This document shows positions 15,197 to 20,496 of a stretch of 20,496 nt of DNA, piece by piece. A program made the position numbers and the translations under genes. Below the pieces are notes generated by a model. It was not told where the DNA came from. It saw only the letters and a list, made by a program, of their open reading frames with translations, and searched no databases. The stretch's first letter is position 1, and every line of letters begins with the position of its first letter. The stretch spans positions 1-20,496 of the IMG/VR virus record IMGVR_UViG_3300005253_000206. One strand, written 5' to 3'. The DNA is from a virus.

Positions 15197-15584
15197 TGAA
15201 TCCCTAGTTATCATCCTGCCGCTGCCGGCAAAAAATCTTCACCCGAATCATCCAATTGCGTCGATGAAAGGACGATTCGCGAAAGCTAGTGCGGCTAAGC
15301 GATACCGCAAGCTAGCCAGAGAGCATATTAGGCAAGAGGAGATTAGTTCGGCGCCATGGCCGCATATCGAGGTGCAAGTGACCTTCTATCACCCAACGAA
15401 ACGACGTAGGGATACTGACAACGCAATTGCCTCCATTAAGTCAGCCTATGATGGCATTGTCGACTCTGGGTTAGTTTCCGATGATACTCCCGAATACATG
15501 ACCCGCCGCGAGCCAGAATTCAAATTCGATCCTGAATTTCCTCGTATTGAATTTGTTCTCACGAGATTGGAGCGTCCTAAGTGA
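15189..15584 (+). CDS. rusA: RusA-like Holliday junction resolvase, 131 residues
   Basis: The ATG at 15189 is preceded by GGAGGAG and overlaps the primase stop by eight bases; starting further upstream would lie deep in the primase gene. The signature RusA segment is present at residues 73-100: RRDTDNAIASIKSAYDGIVD, with Asp75, Asp77, Asn78, Lys84 and Asp88, then SGLVSDD (Asp98/Asp99), which supply the metal-binding site. Its length (131) is close to that of Escherichia coli RusA (120). As a homodimeric endonuclease it would resolve four-way junctions formed during phage replication and recombination. It is coupled by a GTGA overlap to the regulator gene that follows. Confidence 0.92.
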   Translation: MTDESLVIILPLPAKNLHPNHPIASMKGRFAKASAAKRYRKLAREHIRQEEISSAPWPHIEVQVTFYHPTKRRRDTDNAIASIKSAYDGIVDSGLVSDDTPEYMTRREPEFKFDPEFPRIEFVLTRLERPK

Positions 15585-16123
15585 TTTCTATACAAAAAGA
15601 AGAACATATCCGTCGTCTTATCAATCAAGGCCAAACGGATAGCAAAATAGGACGCGATACAAACTCCGGACACGAAACCATCGAAAGGATTCGCAAGGCC
15701 ATGTCGCTCGCCCTGGCGTGCCCGTTGGGCATCCGTGAGAAGATTATTTTTCAGCTAATTGGCGGCTTCCCGATCAAGGTTGTTGCCGCGGACCTTCGCG
15801 TACGACTAGAAGTTGTTATGGCTGTCCAGAGGTATTGTTATATCCATACCCTGAAGGGTAATGAAAAAAAGATGGCTATCGTTTGTTCTGTATGCCGGAG
15901 AGACATTGAAGCAATGTACGAAAAACCTCCGCAAGTGTGCAAACGTATTAGCCTGAGAGATCTTGCATCTCATGCAGATACATTATACGACATAGCTTGT
16001 AACGTTGTTGACCTTAGTAACCTCGGAGTCATTGCAAGCCCGCTTTTTTGCGGAATTGCTTCCGGGGCTAGTGACATTCTTGAAGAAATTTCCGGAGGTA
16101 TCCATGACCAAAAAGAAAACTAG
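15581..16123 (+). CDS. Putative HTH DNA-binding protein with Cys motif, 180 residues
   Basis: The start is GTG at 15581, interlocked with the RusA stop. Residues 8-40 (EHIRRLINQGQTDSKIGRDT then SGHETIERIRKA) fit a helix-turn-helix of the homeodomain-like type, and residues 60-83 (GGFPIKVVAADLRVRLEVVM) could be a second one. Cys102, Cys105 and Cys120 (VCSVCRRDIE...PQVC) resemble part of a metal-binding site. The C-terminal ~50 residues are helical with hydrophobic patches. Its position after the replication genes suits a phage transcription regulator, but no specific family was recognised. It overlaps the next gene by 20 bases. Confidence 0.6.
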   Translation: MISIQKEEHIRRLINQGQTDSKIGRDTNSGHETIERIRKAMSLALACPLGIREKIIFQLIGGFPIKVVAADLRVRLEVVMAVQRYCYIHTLKGNEKKMAIVCSVCRRDIEAMYEKPPQVCKRISLRDLASHADTLYDIACNVVDLSNLGVIASPLFCGIASGASDILEEISGGIHDQKEN

Positions 16124-16352
16124 ACGAAGCGCTTCCGATATTGTCAAGGGGTCAATGCAGTCTAAGTGGAAGTGGTTTGATCGCCTTTCAAAGGAAGATC
16201 TGAATTACATTCAGGATATTGCTCATCAATTGCGGCTTCAACCCGGGGCGTCGATTTCTGTCGTTGCTCGCAAGCTCAGGGAAGAGCTTGATCTCTCTGT
16301 CCACGAAAACAGTGTTGCTCGCAAATTAAAGGAGCTAGTTAATGCCCCGTAA
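16104..16352 (+). CDS. Small basic protein, possible winged-helix/HTH, 82 residues
   Basis: ATG at 16104 has a strong GGAGGT seven bases upstream, which decides the start although the frame is open further upstream inside the previous gene. The N-terminus is highly basic (MTKKKTRRSASDIVKG). The second half, SISVVARKLREELDLSVHENSVARKLKEL (about residues 49-79), reads as a helix-turn-helix-like segment. A DNA-binding role is plausible; no family was recognised. It overlaps the phosphoesterase gene by 11 bases. Both this protein and the next have a similar N-terminal block (DIVKGSM / DLIKGAV after a basic stretch), which may be a shared short motif. Confidence 0.6.
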   Translation: MTKKKTRRSASDIVKGSMQSKWKWFDRLSKEDLNYIQDIAHQLRLQPGASISVVARKLREELDLSVHENSVARKLKELVNAP

Positions 16353-17409
16353 GAAAAATCCGAAAGACCTAATCAAAGGCGCAGTAGCCGAAAGCCACGA
16401 TCTGGAACTCGCTAAAGCGAAGACTGAAGCTGCAAAATGGCGGAGGCAATGCAAGGAGGCAACCAAAACAGCAGTAGAGATGGAGGCCCGCGCTGATATG
16501 CTTGTAGGTCTTCCGGATATGCCCTCTATTCAGAAATTCAAGCCGTCCAAGAAGGCGAAGGCAGGAACTGTAGCTGCCGTAGTGCCGGCCTCGGACTGGC
16601 ATGTTGAAGAGCGAGTATTCTGGGCTTCAGTTAGTGGTAAGAATCGTTTCAATCTTAGAATAGCCGAGGCGCGTATTAAGACCTTTTACCAAAAGGTCTT
16701 GGAAATGATTGAGTGGCAAAATTATCAAGCACCAGTCAGCGAAATCTGGTACCCACAGCTTGGGGATCTGCTTAGCGGGTACATTCACGAGGAGCTTCTG
16801 GAAACTAACACGCTCTCGCCGACTGAGGCGTGCGTTTTCCTACAGGAAATGATCTGCTCAGGAATCGACCTCTGGCTTAGGGAAACAAAACTCCCGATTT
16901 ACATTCCCACTTGTTGCGGCAATCATGCCCGCACGACAGCTAAAAAGCGAATTAAGACTAACCACAGAAATAGTTTCGAGTGGTTGCTCTATATGACTCT
17001 GGCTAAGTATTATGCCTCAGAACCCCGCGTTACCTGGCTGATTGGGGAAGGTTATTGGAATATCCAGACTATTATGGGTCGTAAGGTGCGATTTCATCAT
17101 GGTGATGGCTTACGATTTCTTGGCGGCGTCGGTGGAATTACAATTCCAGTCAACAAGGCGATCGACAAGTGGCAGAAAATTACAGCCTGCGACTTTGATA
17201 TTTTCGGACACTGGCATCAGTACCTTTACCACTATCCATCGTGGGTTAGTTGCGGTTGCTTAATTGGCTACAGTGAGTACGCGCTTGAGGTTTGTAAGGC
17301 AGAATTTCAGCATCCGACTCAGACGTTTATCGTTATCGACCGCGGGCTCGGCATCTCGCTTTGCACTCCTATCTATCTAGAAAAACCCAAGAGAGGACGA
17401 AAGAAATGA
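16342..17409 (+). CDS. Calcineurin-like metallophosphoesterase, 355 residues
   Basis: ATG at 16342 is preceded by AAAGGAG. After a basic, coiled-coil-like N-terminus (about 1-70), the five metallophosphoesterase motifs appear in order: SDWHVEE (Asp85, His87), LGDLLSG (Asp141), GNHART (Asn193, His194), HHGDGL (His252) and GHWHQY (His289, His291). These residues build the two-metal site. Similar phage enzymes include SbcD/Mre11-type nucleases and nucleotide phosphatases; no SbcC-like partner is seen here, so nuclease activity is only one option. It sits between DNA-binding proteins and nucleotide-metabolism genes, and its stop interlocks with the next ATG. Confidence 0.88.
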   Translation: MPRKKNPKDLIKGAVAESHDLELAKAKTEAAKWRRQCKEATKTAVEMEARADMLVGLPDMPSIQKFKPSKKAKAGTVAAVVPASDWHVEERVFWASVSGKNRFNLRIAEARIKTFYQKVLEMIEWQNYQAPVSEIWYPQLGDLLSGYIHEELLETNTLSPTEACVFLQEMICSGIDLWLRETKLPIYIPTCCGNHARTTAKKRIKTNHRNSFEWLLYMTLAKYYASEPRVTWLIGEGYWNIQTIMGRKVRFHHGDGLRFLGGVGGITIPVNKAIDKWQKITACDFDIFGHWHQYLYHYPSWVSCGCLIGYSEYALEVCKAEFQHPTQTFIVIDRGLGISLCTPIYLEKPKRGRKK

Positions 17410-17546
17410 AAGATGGCTGCGAATGCTGCGAAGCTCATTTTGGCGAGTATCATGCAAATTGGTGTGAATGCAAACCGAATGTTAGGATCGGTAGCGCACT
17501 GGAAGAATTTGTACATAAGCAATGGATGGAGGATCCAGACGAATGA
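17406..17546 (+). CDS. Cysteine-rich small protein, 46 residues
   Basis: ATG at 17406 overlaps the phosphoesterase stop (ATGA), and its TGA overlaps the following ATG at 17543. Within the first 22 residues (MKDGCECCEAHFGEYHANWC) there are four cysteines and two histidines, with one more cysteine at residue 22 (CEC), a pattern that could bind zinc. The C-terminus is acidic (WMEDPDE). The function is unknown. Confidence 0.55.
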   Translation: MKDGCECCEAHFGEYHANWCECKPNVRIGSALEEFVHKQWMEDPDE

Positions 17547-17602
17547 AGAATCAATTAGTGGCAGCTGACTACCTTGAATCTTATAAGAAGGTGAAGAAAT
17601 GA
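17543..17602 (+). CDS. Possible 19-residue micro-ORF linking two genes
   Basis: A 19-codon frame (MKNQLVAADYLESYKKVKK) starts at 17543, its ATG interlocked with the preceding stop, and ends with a TGA at 17600-17602 interlocked with the ATG at 17599. The frame covers exactly the space between the two larger genes and contains the ribosome site (GAAGGTGAAGAA) of the next. It may be a translated coupling peptide; chance cannot be excluded at this length. Confidence 0.3.
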   Translation: MKNQLVAADYLESYKKVKK

Positions 17603-18033
17603 GCGACAAGATGCGAACTTTTGATTCTGGTGCAACCCGTAATGTTGATGACGAAAAAATTGATTACGAAGGTTTCCTTAGTCCGTGGGTGATCAGAAGA
17701 TACGGAAATTACATGCACAGCCACCGCATCCAAGCAGACGGGAAGGTCCGGGATTCTGATAACTGGCAGCGCGGATTGCCGCCTGACGTATACATAAAAT
17801 CCCTACTCCGCCACGCGCTAGACGCCTGGTCAATTTGCCGTGGCCTTCGCACGTTTGACACGAAGGATGGTCACGAAGTAGACATCGAAGAAGCACTTTG
17901 TGGTATTATTTTCAACGCTTCCGGATACCTCCACGAGCACCTAAAGGCGAAAGAGGAGCAAAAAAATGCCGACATCACTGTTATGAAAGCGATAGATAAA
18001 ACACTTAATGATTTCACAGGAGGTCTTCAATGA
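17599..18033 (+). CDS. DUF5664-type (MazG-like) nucleotide pyrophosphohydrolase, 144 residues
   Basis: The protein matches a phage family I know as DUF5664, described as the dATP/dGTP diphosphohydrolase N-terminal domain: TFDSGATRN, KIDYEGFLSPWVIRRYGNYM, a long loop ending NWQRGLPPDVY, then the helices KSLLRHALDAWSICRG (68-83) and EEALCGIIFNASGYLHEHL (97-115). These helices carry the acidic and His residues of an all-alpha pyrophosphohydrolase. In cyanophage S-2L a related enzyme, MazZ, works in 2-aminoadenine synthesis, but many family members occur without that pathway and no PurZ-like gene is in this window. Pruning of the nucleotide pool is the safest inference. GAAGGTGAAGAA precedes the start. 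Confidence 0.65.
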   Translation: MSDKMRTFDSGATRNVDDEKIDYEGFLSPWVIRRYGNYMHSHRIQADGKVRDSDNWQRGLPPDVYIKSLLRHALDAWSICRGLRTFDTKDGHEVDIEEALCGIIFNASGYLHEHLKAKEEQKNADITVMKAIDKTLNDFTGGLQ

Positions 18034-18629
18034 AACCACCTAAAATAATCTTCCTTGACGTAGACGATACGCTGAACCGTTTCACAATGTCGGCTCTTAG
18101 CTTCCTCGGCTGCGACGTGAACCCCTTTAATGAAAGCCAATATGATCCCGCCTGGGAATACGATCTCGCCACCGCGGTTACAGCCCTGCTTCCTGGTGTC
18201 AGCATTCCCGAAGAAACTTTTTGGAACAGGTTCCCTCGTAACTTCTGGGCTAATATTCCAATTTCCGCTGAGTGCGGTTGGCTCCTGACGACTTGCAGCA
18301 AACTTGTCGGGAAGAGCAACATATGCCTGCTTACGAAACCATCGGGAGAGAACGATTGTCTTGCGGGCAAGGCCGATTGGATTCAGAGGTCCATGCCGGG
18401 TTGGCTTCACGACCAATATCTGATAGGAGCCCCAAAGTATTTTTGCGCTAACGAGCGATCGCTCCTGATCGACGACTCCGAGCGCAACATCTCGGCGTTT
18501 GCAAGAAATGGCGGGCAGACCATCTTAGTTCCAAGGCCCTGGAATCCGCTTCACAAGACGATCAATACCGTAGGATATATTGCCTCCAAGTTAGAGCGAA
18601 TCTTCGACACAGATATTGCGATACCGTGA
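18030..18629 (+). CDS. HAD-family 5'(3')-deoxyribonucleotidase-like phosphatase, 199 residues
   Basis: ATG at 18030 follows GGAGGT and interlocks with the previous stop. HAD motif I is FLDVDDTLN (Asp10, Asp12, Thr14), motif II is the LLTKPSG threonine region (about residues 99-105), the conserved Lys lies in GKADWIQ, and motif III is LLIDDSERN with its Asp pair. The overall layout, with a short helical cap after motif I, resembles NT5C-type deoxyribonucleotidases, which remove phosphate from dNMPs. Directly coupled to the pyrophosphohydrolase gene, it could act in sequence: dNTP to dNMP, then dNMP to nucleoside. The specific substrate is not determined by what is visible. Confidence 0.8.
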   Translation: MKPPKIIFLDVDDTLNRFTMSALSFLGCDVNPFNESQYDPAWEYDLATAVTALLPGVSIPEETFWNRFPRNFWANIPISAECGWLLTTCSKLVGKSNICLLTKPSGENDCLAGKADWIQRSMPGWLHDQYLIGAPKYFCANERSLLIDDSERNISAFARNGGQTILVPRPWNPLHKTINTVGYIASKLERIFDTDIAIP

Positions 18630-18650
18630 TGACCAGAAAATAAAAAACGC

Positions 18651-19523
18651 GTGAACAAACACAAACTAATCTGCACTGACTGGCTCGACGGTATTCAAGT
18701 TGCCGGCGACGATTACTACGCCGTTGCCTTTGCCGATCCGCCAGACAACATTGGGGTAAAGTACGACGGATATGATGACAATCTTCCTGCGAAAGAGTAT
18801 TTCAGCCTGCTATCCAAGTGGGTACGGAAGCTCGTCGAGGTTGCAGGCATTACCTGGTTTAGCTATAACGCTAAGTGGGCTGCTGAAGTCGGAACGATCG
18901 TGAATTTTCTAGTCCATTCAACTCCTGGGCTAGAGAAAAGACACATGGTCCAGACCTACACGTTTTACCAACATAACCAGCATGACCTCGGAAATGGCCA
19001 CCGGCCTATCTGGCGGCTTCGCTGGCGCGATGCGCCATTGTACCCCAACCAGATCCGCGTCGAGTCTGAGCGGCAGAAGAGCGGGGACAAGAGAGCCGAT
19101 CCAAGAGGCAAGGTGCCTTCCGATTGCTTCGATTTCCCACGCGTCACGGGCAACAGCCGCCAGCGTAGGTCATGGAGCCCTACCCAGCTACATGAGGGAT
19201 TGATCGAGCGGTGCGTGAAGTTAAGCACCAAAGAAGGGGATCGAGTCCTAGATCCGTTCGGGGGTACAGGAAGTATTTTGAGAGTGTGCCGACGAATTAA
19301 CCGAGTTAGCACTACCTTCGAGATTTCTCCCGCGTACAGCAAGCTCATAGCTAACGACAATGCCATGGCGGCTGTAGACATAATTTCGCCCTCGACTTTT
19401 CTCCGTTGCCGAACCTGCCGAGCTAAGATGGTAAAATTGCACGAGAGCTACGTTTCCTGCGTGGAGGGCTGTAACAAGGTTATACCGCTCCAGGATCAAA
19501 CGTCCTGCTACGTTCTAGACTAG
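18651..19523 (+). CDS. DNA methyltransferase (N6-A/N4-C type, beta order) with C-terminal zinc ribbon
   Basis: GTG at 18651 is the only suitable start after the previous stop; the ribosome site is weak. Catalytic motif IV is ADPPDN (Asp29-Pro-Pro-Asp32), where most amino-methyltransferases have DPPY. The SAM-binding motif I is LDPFGGTGS at 200-208, after the SPTQLHEGLIERCVKL segment (176-191); this order (IV before I) defines the beta group. The region DFPRVTGNSRQRRSW is typical of the family. The C-terminus carries C-x2-C and C-x3-C (Cys253, 256, 270, 274), a probable zinc ribbon. No restriction endonuclease lies beside it, so it is probably an orphan protecting phage DNA. Target base and sequence are unknown. 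Confidence 0.85.
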   Translation: MNKHKLICTDWLDGIQVAGDDYYAVAFADPPDNIGVKYDGYDDNLPAKEYFSLLSKWVRKLVEVAGITWFSYNAKWAAEVGTIVNFLVHSTPGLEKRHMVQTYTFYQHNQHDLGNGHRPIWRLRWRDAPLYPNQIRVESERQKSGDKRADPRGKVPSDCFDFPRVTGNSRQRRSWSPTQLHEGLIERCVKLSTKEGDRVLDPFGGTGSILRVCRRINRVSTTFEISPAYSKLIANDNAMAAVDIISPSTFLRCRTCRAKMVKLHESYVSCVEGCNKVIPLQDQTSCYVLD

Positions 19524-19566
19524 TCTCAAGATAACATGCTTCTCAGCCTTGCAACTTGAGCAGATC

Positions 19567-20370
19567 TTATTCTCCATCTTCCTTTTCCCAATTATGGGTT
19601 TTGGCGATCATTTTCCTAACCGTCCTGGCTTTCCAGTACTTCCCCCTGAACCTCCCGCCTCTATCTAATCGGTTCGCTATTTCTACTGAAGTGAGGCCAT
19701 TTTGACGCATGCGACGTGCCGTCTCGACTGCGACCCGTTCCTTTTCGAACGGGACGAGTTCCGTCCCTTTGCCATTCACCCTCTGATACCCGATCGGCAC
19801 CTTACCGAAGTGCTCTCCATTGGCCTGCCGCTTCTTGATGCCTCGCGATGTGCGGTAGCAGATTCTATCACGCTCAAAAGCGGCCACGGCTGCCATTATG
19901 TTCATAAAGAACTTAGACTCGGGCGTATCGTCGTTAGGCGTTCCATCGGCGAACTCAAGCACGCCGTGCGCTTTCTCGATCCGTTGGCGCAACGTAAGGT
20001 TGACCAGCAGATCCCGGGCTAACCGATCGACGCAATCCACGATCACAGCAATGCGGCTGTGGTCCGTGGCGTGCTTCTTTAGGTATTTCAGCATGTCCTC
20101 CAGTCCTGGTCGATTGAGATCGCCGCCTGAAACTGCCGCGTCCTGGAAGTCAGCCACTCTCCAGTAGCCTTTTGAGTTTGCATAATCCTGGCAACGCTTT
20201 CTCTGTTTATCGCAGGAATCGCACGCTTTACTTCCGGGCCTAGGCGAGAAACGTACGTAAGTAACGGCTTTCATTCTCTTCTCCTTTTTTGGTTCTTTAA
20301 GTAATCCACGTTCTTCTGCAAACCTTGTACATCGTTCCACGGTACTCTTGATAATGTCAATGTCATTCAT
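19567..20370 (-). CDS. Small serine recombinase (resolvase/invertase superfamily)
   Basis: The catalytic domain starts at MKAVTYVRFSPRPG with the nucleophile Ser42 and Arg40 (numbering from the outer start), followed by CDSCDKQRKRCQDYA, SGGDLNRPGLEDML, the VDRLARD helix (Arg116, Arg119) and FERDRICYRTSRG (163-177). A short recombinase/HTH segment (VPIGYQRV, TSVEIANRLD, ARTVRKMIAK) ends the protein, so it lacks the long zinc-ribbon C-terminus of large integrases. Two starts compete: ATG at 20370, overlapping the upstream gene's stop, and ATG at 20274, which has the clearly better ribosome site (GGAGAAGAG) and matches the usual family start. Its antisense orientation at the end of the operon suits a lysogeny, resolution or inversion function. 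Confidence 0.85.
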   Translation of the reverse strand: MNDIDIIKSTVERCTRFAEERGLLKEPKKEKRMKAVTYVRFSPRPGSKACDSCDKQRKRCQDYANSKGYWRVADFQDAAVSGGDLNRPGLEDMLKYLKKHATDHSRIAVIVDCVDRLARDLLVNLTLRQRIEKAHGVLEFADGTPNDDTPESKFFMNIMAAVAAFERDRICYRTSRGIKKRQANGEHFGKVPIGYQRVNGKGTELVPFEKERVAVETARRMRQNGLTSVEIANRLDRGGRFRGKYWKARTVRKMIAKTHNWEKEDGE

Positions 20371-20496
20371 TTCCGTGATCCTTTGGTTTTAGCACGAAGT
20401 TGTCTCCCGGATACGGTCCATCTCGAAAGTCAAAACGCAAAATCCTGTCGCGGTAAAGCACGCAGACCCACGGCGCCTCGCCTGAATCTGGTAGGT
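20363..20496 (-). CDS. 3' end of an unidentified gene upstream of the recombinase
   Basis: On the minus strand a frame enters from the window edge and runs 43 codons (reading PDSGEAPWVCVLYRD, RILRFDFRDGPYPGDNFVLK) to TGA at 20363-20365, overlapping the outer recombinase ATG at 20370 by eight bases. The composition looks like real protein, and the overlap matches the gene packing elsewhere. Too little is present for a function. Confidence 0.5.
   Translation of the reverse strand, partial: LPDSGEAPWVCVLYRDRILRFDFRDGPYPGDNFVLKPKDHGNE

Noticed and set aside
19524-19566. CTCAAG/CTTGAG pairing between the convergent methyltransferase and recombinase genes as a bidirectional terminator
   Set aside because: The stem is only six pairs with a 24-base loop and no T-run at the correct distance, so chance is more likely.
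1-20496. tRNA genes, CRISPR arrays, insertion sequences, inverted terminal repeats
   Set aside because: Reading the few gaps and the gene string showed no cloverleaf, no regularly spaced repeats and no transposase; the only recombinase is the serine enzyme at the right end.

Overview
The window reads as part of a tailed bacteriophage genome (free phage or prophage; the sequence alone does not decide). It is densely packed, roughly balanced in base composition, and almost every gene lies on the + strand with short ATGA/GTGA-type overlaps. No bacterial housekeeping gene, rRNA, tRNA or CRISPR array was seen. The host is unknown. The style of the secreted trypsin-like protease and of the serine recombinase reminded me of proteins from Planctomycetes and similar large-genome environmental bacteria, but this is an impression, not evidence.

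Layout. (1) 1-3300: the 3' part of a very large virion-type protein (LPD38-like polyvalent protein) that probably closes the structural module. (2) 3329-6534: an accessory cassette of small membrane proteins, an alpha/beta hydrolase with a complete-looking Ser-Asp-His triad, a secreted membrane-anchored trypsin-like protease translationally coupled to it, three consecutive tiny single-span membrane proteins, and a 223-residue protein of unknown function. No lysozyme, amidase or other recognisable endolysin is present, so this block is a candidate for unconventional lysis or host-envelope interaction. (3) 6535-6754: the longest non-coding gap, with direct repeats and weak hairpins. (4) 6755-7634: a holin-sized membrane/coiled-coil protein, a small unknown protein and a coiled-coil protein containing an internal duplication. 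(5) 7624-15584: the DNA replication and recombination module: Sak4-like ATPase, DUF669 SSB-like protein, a membrane protein, a small unknown protein, Cas4/RecB-like nuclease, a 54-residue coupled ORF, SF2 helicase, primase-polymerase/helicase fusion and RusA resolvase. (6) 15581-17602: two putative DNA-binding regulators, a calcineurin-like phosphoesterase, and two very small coupled ORFs. (7) 17599-19523: nucleotide and DNA modification genes: DUF5664-type nucleotide pyrophosphohydrolase, HAD deoxyribonucleotidase and a beta-order DNA methyltransferase. (8) 19567-20496, minus strand: a small serine recombinase and the 3' end of a gene coupled upstream of it, convergent with the main operon.

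Together, blocks 5-7 form a self-contained toolkit in which primed synthesis could be carried out by the PrimPol fusion (no family A/B/C DNA polymerase lies in the window), unwinding by the SF2 and fused helicases, strand annealing by Sak4 with DUF669, end processing by the Cas4-like nuclease and phosphoesterase, and junction resolution by RusA. The nucleotide-pool genes and the methyltransferase may protect or modify the phage DNA. Several genes shorter than 60 codons were read directly from the sequence because their start and stop codons interlock with both neighbours.
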